DNA of 64,000 nt from contig NZ_MORL01000005.1 of NCBI RefSeq assembly GCF_001870735.1, positions 1 through 64,000 on the forward strand, read 5' to 3'. Source of the stretch: Arsenicibacter rosenii. Its GTDB lineage: Bacteria > Bacteroidota > Bacteroidia > Cytophagales > Spirosomataceae. Position numbers and translations under genes: made by a program. Every line of letters starts with the position of its first letter. The stretch's first letter is position 1. Under the pieces are notes generated by a model, which was not told the DNA's origin, made no database searches, and worked only from the letters and a program-made list of their open reading frames with translations. Below, piece by piece: positions 29,542-37,409 of the stretch.

Positions 29542-31137
29542 CTAATTATGTGTAACATTCGGTGTATACTTATGATGTTCAACGCCGTGGATATTTTTAC
29601 TTTTTGATCCACACATTATTTCAGCTTTCCTGACGTCTTGTACAAAGCTTTTAAATTCATTTTTATATAGATCTACTGCAACTCCATCAAAATGGACCCA
29701 ATCAAGATCACCTAATTTAACGTGCTTTTCAATCATTTTGGCCCCAGCTGCTACTGCTAACATACATCCTAAGGATCCAACATCATGACTTGAATAACCT
29801 GAATATAAGTTTTTATAACCTAAACCTCTTAATTCCTCATAATGCCTTACAACGGCTACTTGACATGCTTCTGGCGGAGTTGGGTAAGAAGAGGTGCATT
29901 GTAGCAAAAATAATTTCCTGTCAGATATAAAATTATCTAGCACAAAATTCTCATAACTTTTGTCTGTAAAGCCAGTTGAAATAACTAAGTCTCCTACGAA
30001 ACTTTCACCTACTTTTAGTAAATAATTTTTATGGTTTGATATAGTTGAAGGTAATTTCAATAATACAGTATCAAACTTTGTCATGTATTCATATGAATTC
30101 CAATCTAATATTGACGCGAACCATGGTATTTCATACTTTATACACTCTGCTTCAAGAAGGCTGAACAAATCATCATTTAATTCAACACCTAACCTATAAT
30201 CACCTAAAGTTTTACCAAATGGTGATTTGTAGGGGCGTGAAAGTTCTTCAGCCGTATAAAAAGTTCTTACATCTCTTTTTTGTACTTTTATCATATCAGC
30301 TCCACTTTCCTTAGCTATTTGTATCATTTTAACTAATCTTTTTGGGTCGCCAATGTGATTATTTGTAAATTCTGCAACTACAATTACTTTGTTATCTCGT
30401 TCTACTTGTTTGGTCAATTTTTTATATAAACTTGAATTTGTTACTCTTCTTCTAACTGGATAATCGTAATTTATATCATCTAAGAACTTTTTAAATCCTT
30501 GTATTGAAATTTCACTAAACTCTTTTTCACCGACATGTTTTAGCTTAACTGTCTTATAATACATATTAAAATACTCAATCACCTCTTTAAATTGAGATTC
30601 TTGAGTTTTTAAAAATGCATTTTTATATTTCAAATCATGCATCACATTATCTTCTGGTGATAATGTACTTGCATAAAAATCAAATCCAACAAAAAACACT
30701 TCGATATTTTCTTTTAGTATTTTCTGATACTCAAGACTAAATTTTATAGCAGATAAAATTACATAATCTGTTAAATAATATGTTTCGGAACGTAAATAAT
30801 CTAAAATATGCTCATGACTATCTTGTCTCCAAGCTTCATAACTTACCTCAATATGCTTTTGATCTGGTATCTTTAAATATGATGGAGCAATATATTTCTC
30901 TGAACTAAAATTATTTGATTTTATACTTTCGAAAAAGTCAATTTTATAAAATAAAGATATGTCTCCTTGTATGATTCTTTCCGAATCATTTATATTTATT
31001 ACAAAAAAGTCTTTTAGATCATAGTCAACTAGTTCTCGAGATGACTCACCTTTACCCACAATTAATAATTTATTTTTGTGAGATTTTAAAACGATATTTC
31101 TTATTTGGCTCAAGAAGTTCTCCATTGTATTGTTCAT
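29542..31137 (-). CDS. NeuB-family nonulosonate synthase fused to an N-terminal GT42-like domain
   Basis: Residues ~250-531 are a NeuB-type TIM barrel that condenses PEP with an N-acyl-hexosamine: VVAEFTNNHIGD, DMIKVQKRD, LLKLPSTISN, LLQCTSSYPTPPE, GYSSHDVG and IEKHVKL. The usual C-terminal SAF/antifreeze-like domain is absent. Residues ~20-245 look like a GT42 (Cst-II-like) fold: LLIVGKGESSRELVDYDL near 23, an internal VGFDFYAS near 150 and a following His (MHDLKYKN). This domain could be a sialyltransferase, or a degenerate nucleotide-binding or MptE-like domain. The start overlaps the phosphatase gene by 68 bases; the ATG at 31125 is an alternative. Confidence 0.78.
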   Translation of the reverse strand: MNNTMENFLSQIRNIVLKSHKNKLLIVGKGESSRELVDYDLKDFFVININDSERIIQGDISLFYKIDFFESIKSNNFSSEKYIAPSYLKIPDQKHIEVSYEAWRQDSHEHILDYLRSETYYLTDYVILSAIKFSLEYQKILKENIEVFFVGFDFYASTLSPEDNVMHDLKYKNAFLKTQESQFKEVIEYFNMYYKTVKLKHVGEKEFSEISIQGFKKFLDDINYDYPVRRRVTNSSLYKKLTKQVERDNKVIVVAEFTNNHIGDPKRLVKMIQIAKESGADMIKVQKRDVRTFYTAEELSRPYKSPFGKTLGDYRLGVELNDDLFSLLEAECIKYEIPWFASILDWNSYEYMTKFDTVLLKLPSTISNHKNYLLKVGESFVGDLVISTGFTDKSYENFVLDNFISDRKLFLLQCTSSYPTPPEACQVAVVRHYEELRGLGYKNLYSGYSSHDVGSLGCMLAVAAGAKMIEKHVKLGDLDWVHFDGVAVDLYKNEFKSFVQDVRKAEIMCGSKSKNIHGVEHHKYTPNVTHN

Positions 31138-31750
31138 TTTCTACTGTTACATTTAATCCATTTTCAACAGCAATATTCAGTCCGGGAATGATATCCCAAA
31201 TATATGCCCCTTTATTATTTTGAAAACTATAGAACGATCCTGTGATTACATTATACATATTGTAAACACAACATCCAATAATTCTATATTCATAACCTTC
31301 CTCAAGATTCAGTAAATCGCTTTTTGTTAAACTTGAGGAAATTCCACATATTCTCGAATCATATTTTTTAATTTTATCCCCTGTACTTAAATAGCAATTT
31401 AATTCTGGCAGTGCTAACATCGATTCTTGATGTTTCCCGTCTTTATAATGACATACTGCAACTCCCCATTCTTTGAGTCCTGAAATGTAGTTTTCTGTTC
31501 CATCTATTGGATCTAAGATTAATACTTCTTTTTGTTTTATATTTTCGATATTTATTTCAGGTGTTTCCTCAGATACTAATTTAAAATCAGGATACTCATC
31601 TGCCAATAGATTTTTTATCAACATTTCAGTATATAGATCTCCTTCACTCACATAGCTTCCATCAGTTTTTTTAACTGGGTTTTTCCTATATTCTAGTATT
31701 TTACTTAAATTCTCTTTCAGTAATTCTTTAATTTTAAAACACACTTCCAT
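31070..31750 (-). CDS. Inositol-monophosphatase-family sugar/nucleotide phosphatase
   Basis: The 226-residue enzyme has the metal-binding signature LDPIDGTENY (Asp-Pro-Ile-Asp-Gly-Thr), an acidic SEETPE upstream and the C-terminal WDIIPGLNIA. Homologues include CysQ and other Mg-dependent, Li-sensitive phosphatases. Placement between neuA and the neuB fusion suggests it dephosphorylates an intermediate of nonulosonate synthesis, such as a 9-phosphate if a phosphorylated precursor is used. That role is inference; a CysQ-like housekeeping role remains possible. Confidence 0.75.
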   Translation of the reverse strand: MEVCFKIKELLKENLSKILEYRKNPVKKTDGSYVSEGDLYTEMLIKNLLADEYPDFKLVSEETPEINIENIKQKEVLILDPIDGTENYISGLKEWGVAVCHYKDGKHQESMLALPELNCYLSTGDKIKKYDSRICGISSSLTKSDLLNLEEGYEYRIIGCCVYNMYNVITGSFYSFQNNKGAYIWDIIPGLNIAVENGLNVTVENEQYNGELLEPNKKYRFKISQK

Positions 31751-31761
31751 ATAATTGTTGG

Positions 31762-32505
31762 TTAATAACCTTCATTTTTATAAATTACATCCAATCCCTT
31801 TTCTTTTATCCATTTCTCCGTTCTTAATAAATCTTCATACTCATGAACATCAAAACATCCCTCTGTTATATATGGAATTATTGAATTCCCCATCACCGGC
31901 CATGGAGGCTGTCCAACCTTGCTTTTTATTCCTCGCTCAACACTGAGCACCCAAAATGAATGATCAAAGAATAAACATCCCTCTAAATCCTGGCGATTTG
32001 CAGATACCTTTTTATTCGAAAGATCTATAAATGGCTCTAACTCACCATCTTTATTTATTTTTTTTGCTCTATATGGATGATATTCATTTTTATAATGTGA
32101 TGGTATTACTGCTGAACTCATTGGATTTCTTAAATGGATTTCTATGCAATCATCAATCATCTCTGTTGAAATTGTTCCAACGTTTGCATGAAATACAATT
32201 ATAATTTTTGCTTCGTCTTTTCTTGATATGGTTTCATATGCATGTTTAACAACATCTGAACTTTGCGATGTTGGTTCCGCTAACCATAACGGCCTTTTTA
32301 TATTTTCATATCCAACTTTCTTCCCTGCCTCCAAAATTGATTCACAATCACTACTTATATAATAACGTCCAATATATTTTGAACGTTTTGCAGCAATTGC
32401 TGGCCATTCTAACAAAGGTCTACTTAACACATTTAATATATTTTTATTTTTCAATGTGTTATTTCCCCTTCCTATTATCAATGCTACAATATCTGTTCTT
32501 TTCAT
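31762..32505 (-). CDS. neuA: CMP-nonulosonate (acylneuraminate) cytidylyltransferase
   Basis: The enzyme activates a sialic or related nonulosonic acid as the CMP-sugar. It has 247 residues with the GT-A-like nucleotidyl fold: IALIIGRGNNTLKNKNI at the N-terminus, SRPLLEWPAIAA, YYISSDCESI and RPLWLAEPTSQSSDVV. The signature Arg-Gly-Gly-Ser-Lys loop is altered (GRGNNTLKNKN), so it belongs to a divergent subgroup. It is 18 bases after the initiating transferase gene and 11 before the phosphatase. Which nonulosonate is used is not known. Confidence 0.8.
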   Translation of the reverse strand: MKRTDIVALIIGRGNNTLKNKNILNVLSRPLLEWPAIAAKRSKYIGRYYISSDCESILEAGKKVGYENIKRPLWLAEPTSQSSDVVKHAYETISRKDEAKIIIVFHANVGTISTEMIDDCIEIHLRNPMSSAVIPSHYKNEYHPYRAKKINKDGELEPFIDLSNKKVSANRQDLEGCLFFDHSFWVLSVERGIKSKVGQPPWPVMGNSIIPYITEGCFDVHEYEDLLRTEKWIKEKGLDVIYKNEGY

Positions 32506-32523
32506 TCTACTTTTTTGAATTGT

Positions 32524-33195
32524 TTACCACGCATTCACATTTCCTTTAATCATACTTTTTACCGTCCACCAGCATATACGCATATCCAACAACAATGACT
32601 GCCGGTCTCGATAGTATAAATCATACCGAACCCGATGCTGCATTTTTACCAGTGTTTCGGTTTCACCCCGTGCACCGCGTACCTGTGCTAATCCCGTAAT
32701 GCCCGGCTTTACTAAATAACGAAGTTTGTATTCGGGAAAGCTGTTCCAGAATTGTGCGTCGTGGGCCACGGCATGCGGCCTGGGCCCGACTACGCTCATT
32801 TGCCCCATTAAGACATTGATGAACTGCGGCATTTCGTCCAGGTTAGTTTTCCGCAATACCTTACCCACTTTTGTGACACGATCATCGTGCCGCGTAGTTT
32901 GCCGGAATTCACCCGGCTGCTCGTGCCGCATCGTGCGTAATTTCAGACATTTAAATTTCCGCCCGTTTTTTCCCGTTCGGGATTGGACAAAGAACACAGG
33001 TCCCCGCGAGGAGAAGAGAATACAGACTGCCGCAACAGGTAACAGCCATGACAGGATAAATACGGTGACGAGGAGGGCAAACACCACATCAAACACACGC
33101 TTTCCATAGCGTACGTACAGCGATGATTCCGTCTCTGCGCTTCGGTCTTCCGGCCGGAACAGTCCGGGTGTAGGAAGTGAGTCTAATGAGATCAT
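32524..33195 (-). CDS. Undecaprenyl-phosphate sugar-1-phosphate transferase (initiating enzyme)
   Basis: This is the short polyprenyl-phosphate hexose-1-phosphate transferase (223 residues) that starts the repeat unit. It has one hydrophobic hairpin near residues 33-58, then VQSRTGKNGRKFKCLKLRTM, LRKTNLDEMPQFINVL and MSVVGPRPH, with the catalytic Asp-Glu in LDEMPQ. PGITGLAQVRG is the C-terminal signature. It lacks the N-terminal four-TM domain of WbaP/WcaJ. It is the last GC-rich gene before the AT-rich cassette. The sugar is probably a hexose or N-acetylhexosamine. Confidence 0.88.
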   Translation of the reverse strand: MISLDSLPTPGLFRPEDRSAETESSLYVRYGKRVFDVVFALLVTVFILSWLLPVAAVCILFSSRGPVFFVQSRTGKNGRKFKCLKLRTMRHEQPGEFRQTTRHDDRVTKVGKVLRKTNLDEMPQFINVLMGQMSVVGPRPHAVAHDAQFWNSFPEYKLRYLVKPGITGLAQVRGARGETETLVKMQHRVRYDLYYRDRQSLLLDMRICWWTVKSMIKGNVNAW

Positions 33196-33316
33196 GGCGT
33201 TGGCGTGAGCGTTTTAGGTTGTTTACGATTAGTTTATGATTGTATCAATACCATGTATTTATTAATACCCACAGATTCATATAAGTAACAAATGATCTGA
33301 AACTTTTTTCGTTTTG

Positions 33317-33491
33317 CCACTAAGGCGGCAAGACGTGAAGGGGCACTAAGTTTTAATTTTCACCACTAAGACTGGAAGTCGCCAAGGAGCACTAAGTTTT
33401 TTTTGCCTCTGCTTTTGTGCTTCTACTTTTCTTAACGTCTTTGTGGTTATTCTTCTTTGCGCTCCTTCGGTTCTTAGCGTCTTTGTGGTTA
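33317..33491. repeat. Dispersed-type intergenic repeat block between wzc and the initiating transferase
   Basis: The 367-base spacer 33196-33563 holds two direct copies of a unit beginning CCACTAAG (33317 and 33363) and ending GCACTAAGTTTT. Two copies of CGTCTTTGTGGTTA follow (33436-33449 and 33478-33491), close to its inverted form. I see no gene; plus-strand frames across it continue into the antisense of wzc and lack family features. Confidence 0.75.
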
Positions 33492-33563
33492 GTCTTTTCT
33501 CTTCGTTGCATAATCCCCCCTACCCTGCGCGGGGCAGGGGACGGGATGTATGTCCGTACAGGG

Positions 33564-35888
33564 TTAGCTAGGGCGTGTGAGTCGTTTGTCTTTGCCCTCT
33601 CCGTAGTAGGCCCCGTAGCTGTAGCTGTAGTAATAGGCTTCGCCTTCGCCGACAGCGTTCAGGATCACGTTCAGTTTATTGAACCGGTGTTCGCGGTTCC
33701 AGGTATCGAGTTGCTTGATAAAGTTCTTCGGTGTATGGTCGTGCCGGACCACATACAGGGTTGCATCGGCCAACGGGGCAATCACCTGCGCATCGGTCAC
33801 GAGGCCAATCGGCGGGGAGTCGATCAGCACATAGTCAAAGCGCTTCTTCAGTTCATCGATCAGTTCGGGCAGTTTCGGGCCGCTCAGCAATTCGGCCGGA
33901 TTCGGCGGAATCGGCCCGCTCGTGATGATAAAATAATTCTCGTTGCCCGGCACTGGCTGTAAGATTTCATCTACCGTTGCTTCGCCGATCAGGTAATTGC
34001 TCAGCCCCTGCCCCGGAAAAATATTCAGGTTTTTATGGAGCTTGGGCTTCCGGAGGTCCATTTCCAGAATCACCGTCGGGCGGTTGACCAGGGCGAGGCT
34101 CGCGCCCAGGTTGAGCGAAATAAATGATTTGCCTTCGCCGCTGATGCTGGAGGTAAACAGGAGCACCTGACTGCCTTTCGGATCGGTCCGTAAAAACTGC
34201 AGGTTGGTCCGGAGCGTCCGGATTTGTTCGGCAATGATGGATTGCTTCCGGCCCGAAATCACAATCGGCTCCAGCTTTTTGCTCTTGACAATTTCGCCCA
34301 GAATCGGTACCTGCGTCCCTTCTTCCACGTCTGTCCGGCGCATCACGCGGTTGCTCAGCATGTCCTTGCCGGCCATTACTCCTACCGGAATTAGTAGCCC
34401 TACCAGCGCAAAAATCAAAAAAATTGTCCGTTGTACCGGTTTAACGGGTTCAGCTGCCGTGCGTGCCTTATCCACCGTCCGGCTATCCGAAATAGTAGAG
34501 GCGAAGGATACCGCCGTTTCTTCCCGCTTCTGCAGCAGGTAGGTATACAGGTTGCTTTTAATGGCCTGTTGCCGCGAAATCTCCAGGAGGTTGCGCTCCT
34601 TACCCGGAATGGTCCGGATCTGCCCTTCCAGCGTTACGTTGTTGGCCTGCAGCTGTTTCTGCGTGGTCGTCAGCATGGCCTTCATGTTTTGCACGTTGGC
34701 CTGGATGCTGGTTTTGGTCGATTTTATCTGGCTGTCCAGCGTCTGCAGCATCGGGTTTTGCTCGGAGGTGGTCCGCGCCATCTGTTCCCGCTGTAGTTCC
34801 AGTTCCGACAATTTGCTGACAAGCCCCAGCAATACCGGATCATTCAGCCCGAGGGTAGCCGGGGCCATGCCTTTCTGATCGGACTGCTGCTGCACATAAC
34901 GCTCCACATCTTTCAGCGCACCCAGTTGCAGGGTCGTTTCGTTTAGCTGCGCATCGTTGGTTTGCAGGGTCTGCAAAAAGCTTTGCGCCTGCGTGCTCAG
35001 GTCGGTAATCCCTTGGGAGGATTTGTAGTGCTCCACGTCTTTTTCCACTACGGCCAAATCACCCGAAATCAGGGACAGGCGGTCTTCGATGAATTTCAGC
35101 GTGTTGCCCGCAATCTGATTTTTGTCGGCAATGGCCGCCTGGTTATATTCGTCGATCAGGCCGTTCAGAATCGCTTCGCCACGCTCCGGTACCGCATCTT
35201 CCAGCGACAGCACAATCACCGTCGAGGCTTTGCTGGTTGGCTCGGCTTTCAGCGCGTTTACATAGCCGTTTACGGCATCCGTCCGCGTCAGCACCTGTAC
35301 AATCACCGGCTCAGTCGTTGGTTTCAGCCCCTTCAGCCCGTCTACCCGAATCCGGCCATAGGGCGTAATCAGCGGCCGGTTAACGGGATAGGTTTTGCCG
35401 TTGATCTGTACGGTGTTAATGGTTGGGAACGTAAGCCGCAGTTCGTCTTTGTACAGGGCCGGGCTAGCGGCTTCGACCACAAACCGGAACGGCCGCGCGG
35501 CATACAGATCGCGTTTGCCAAAGGACGTTTCGGTATAATAGCGGACATCCAGATCCAGTTTGTTCACCACTTTTTCCATCAGGGTAAACGATTTCAGGAT
35601 CTCAATTTCGTTTTCCACCGTTTTTTTCGGCCCCGAAATCTCCAGTTCCTTCAGAATGCTTTCCTGATCAATCCCCTTTTTTTCGTCCTTGATCAACAGG
35701 CTTGCCTGCGAACGGTATACGGGTTGCTGATACAGTAAATACACATAAGCACCCGCCAGCGCCACTACGAGCGAAGCCACAAACCAGGGCCAGTTGCGCA
35801 GGTAACGGAATACGGTCGCCCGCAAATTTTGAGAATCCGTATCAACCTCCTGAAAAGGGATGTACGAGTAATTAGATGGATTGGACAT
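33564..35888 (-). CDS. wzc: Wzc-like chain-length regulator and BY-kinase
   Basis: This 774-residue inner-membrane co-polymerase has a Wzz domain with TM1 (~36-53), a long coiled-coil periplasmic region (~255-440), a GNVR-like segment and TM2 (~487-505), then a cytoplasmic tyrosine kinase. Kinase motifs: Walker A SSISGEGKSF (~580), A' VILEMDLRKP (~607), Walker B YVLIDSPPIG. The C-terminus has a Tyr cluster (EAYYYSYSYGAYYG), the autophosphorylation tail. It is 11 bases downstream of wza. It should be opposed by the PHP phosphatase at 6163-6930. Confidence 0.93.
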   Translation of the reverse strand: MSNPSNYSYIPFQEVDTDSQNLRATVFRYLRNWPWFVASLVVALAGAYVYLLYQQPVYRSQASLLIKDEKKGIDQESILKELEISGPKKTVENEIEILKSFTLMEKVVNKLDLDVRYYTETSFGKRDLYAARPFRFVVEAASPALYKDELRLTFPTINTVQINGKTYPVNRPLITPYGRIRVDGLKGLKPTTEPVIVQVLTRTDAVNGYVNALKAEPTSKASTVIVLSLEDAVPERGEAILNGLIDEYNQAAIADKNQIAGNTLKFIEDRLSLISGDLAVVEKDVEHYKSSQGITDLSTQAQSFLQTLQTNDAQLNETTLQLGALKDVERYVQQQSDQKGMAPATLGLNDPVLLGLVSKLSELELQREQMARTTSEQNPMLQTLDSQIKSTKTSIQANVQNMKAMLTTTQKQLQANNVTLEGQIRTIPGKERNLLEISRQQAIKSNLYTYLLQKREETAVSFASTISDSRTVDKARTAAEPVKPVQRTIFLIFALVGLLIPVGVMAGKDMLSNRVMRRTDVEEGTQVPILGEIVKSKKLEPIVISGRKQSIIAEQIRTLRTNLQFLRTDPKGSQVLLFTSSISGEGKSFISLNLGASLALVNRPTVILEMDLRKPKLHKNLNIFPGQGLSNYLIGEATVDEILQPVPGNENYFIITSGPIPPNPAELLSGPKLPELIDELKKRFDYVLIDSPPIGLVTDAQVIAPLADATLYVVRHDHTPKNFIKQLDTWNREHRFNKLNVILNAVGEGEAYYYSYSYGAYYGEGKDKRLTRPS

Positions 35889-35899
35889 GCGGTATGGGC

Positions 35900-36691
35900 T
35901 TAAAGTCTGGTAACGATGATAGCAACAATTGACAGCGCGCTCAGGATGATGGGCAGAATCCGGTAGGCATTGTCTGCACTAGCCACCCGGGCATTGCCGG
36001 GCTCTACATACACAATGTCACCCGGATGCAGGTAGTAAAAAGGCGATTTAAACAAATCCCGTTGGCGGAGGTCGATGCGGGCAAAGATTTTCTGCCCGTT
36101 TTCTTCACGGATCACTAATACATTATCCCGGCGGCCGTAGACCGTCAGGTCACCCGCGAGGCCAATGGCCTGCGGGAGCGTTATTTGCTCATTTGGTATC
36201 GAATACATGGACGGCCGCGTTACCTCACCCAATACGCTGACCTGGAAGCTGGTGTTGCGGACATTTACGGTTGGTTCTTTCAGATAGGTCGTTACTTTTC
36301 CCCGGATAAGGTCGGCCACCTGTGAGGTGGTTGAACCGGCTACTTTTATTTTGCCCATCAGGGGCATTTCGATATTGCCCGCATTATCCACGAGATAACC
36401 GGGAATGTACGGTAATGATGCATTTGGTGTTGACGCCTGCGTCTGACTTACCTGGTTAATGACTGCGTAGGGATTAAAGAAAGAGGTGGCTTCGGGGTTG
36501 AGGCTGCTGACCTGGATAGAGAGCACATCGCCCGTCTGAATGGTTGGGGTGTAGCGGCTCGCGACCGTCAGCGTGTCGGCGGTTGTTTTCTGGAAAAGCA
36601 CCAGCTCTTTGCTGGAAATGCAGCCCGTCAGACAGAGGCAGAGACAAGCCAGCCAGAATCCGGTGCGGGTGATGCGTGCGTGTGGAGTCAT
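35900..36691 (-). CDS. wza: Wza-type polysaccharide export lipoprotein
   Basis: The 263-residue protein has a lipobox (CLTGC, Cys ~24), a poly-export domain (TGDVLSIQVSSLNPEA) and at least one SLBB-type domain (VSVLGEVTRPSMYSIPNEQITLPQAIGLAGDL). The C-terminus has an unusual final hydrophobic helix, as in Bacteroidota Wza proteins. It opens the operon read leftwards and forms the outer-membrane channel partner of Wzc. A small hairpin (TGCCCG 36722-36727 / CGGGCA 36733-36738) lies in the leader. Confidence 0.9.
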   Translation of the reverse strand: MTPHARITRTGFWLACLCLCLTGCISSKELVLFQKTTADTLTVASRYTPTIQTGDVLSIQVSSLNPEATSFFNPYAVINQVSQTQASTPNASLPYIPGYLVDNAGNIEMPLMGKIKVAGSTTSQVADLIRGKVTTYLKEPTVNVRNTSFQVSVLGEVTRPSMYSIPNEQITLPQAIGLAGDLTVYGRRDNVLVIREENGQKIFARIDLRQRDLFKSPFYYLHPGDIVYVEPGNARVASADNAYRILPIILSALSIVAIIVTRL

Positions 36692-37332
36692 AGGCTGTTT
36701 GCGTTAATGTCTTTCCATACCTGCCCGCTATACGGGCATTGTTTACACTTGAACATAGAATCACTAATGTTAAGATAAGATAGTCAGAGTTGTTACCTCT
36801 TATTTTTATCAGTAACCAATAGTATCTTTTTTTCTAATGATCGTTACGGAAATCGAGTACTAAGTAAATAGAAAAAATAGTTACTACAATGGGGTCATAT
36901 GCAGAATTTGTCTTATTTGGCGATAAGTAATATTACTTATACAAATTGTACAAAAGCATTATCGCCGCTAACCAAATCCCCATTTCCGTCACAAAGTTGT
37001 TTATAATTAATAAGAACTCGTATACGTATTTATACGCTATTTTCATCTGACTGACAGGGCTGAAACCATCTTTCTGTTTGGTAATCAACTGGTTTAGCCA
37101 TATAATAAATTTTAAATTATCCCTTTCAGTAAAAATTGTACTGATTTTTGAGGATTATATGTTACCTTATTCTTGTAACCATATCGATTACAACCGGTAC
37201 ACCCTATACTATCGGGGTTTATTAACCGGTAGCCGCAAATATCTGAAGAATATCTTTTTGGGGACTTAATGCCATAAGTGGTTAATTCATATTTATCACT
37301 GATCGTAATCATATACTTGTATTGCGCAAAAA
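36692..37332. other. AT-rich intergenic region upstream of wza
   Basis: About 640 bases with no frame that resembles a protein. It should hold the promoters for the leftward wza operon; I could not fix one by eye. The only clear element is the short hairpin at 36722-36738. Confidence 0.5.
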
Positions 37333-37395
37333 TTTACCACATAGCCACACAGAAAACATAGGTTTTATCTTTCTCTTTGTAGGCTATGTGGTAAA
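37333..37395. repeat. Inverted repeat upstream of the GT39 gene
   Basis: TTTACCACATAGCC (37333-37346) is inverted perfectly as GGCTATGTGGTAAA (37382-37395). The right arm also occurs just before the Wzi-like gene (~12302-12316), so it belongs to a dispersed repeat. Confidence 0.75.
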
Positions 37396-37409
37396 AAATA
37401 AATTTTACA

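Larger units (their letters stand above)
15028..32520. other. AT-rich polysaccharide cassette (probable horizontal acquisition)
   Basis: Genes from the O-acyltransferase to neuA are visibly AT-rich and use A/T-ending codons. wza, wzc, the initiating transferase and the fcl/gmd/wzi side are GC-richer. The composition change is sharp near 15.0 kb and 32.5 kb. The IS insertion (17883-20325) is GC-richer than its surroundings. This fits cassette exchange of serotype-specific genes between conserved export genes. Confidence 0.8.

Noticed and set aside
33417-33962. Plus-strand frame of 181 codons overlapping the 3' end of wzc
   Set aside because: Half repeat, half antisense to the kinase domain; no protein-like features.
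37078-37269. Small frame in the wza upstream spacer
   Set aside because: Composition and residues look random; no ribosome-binding site or family match.
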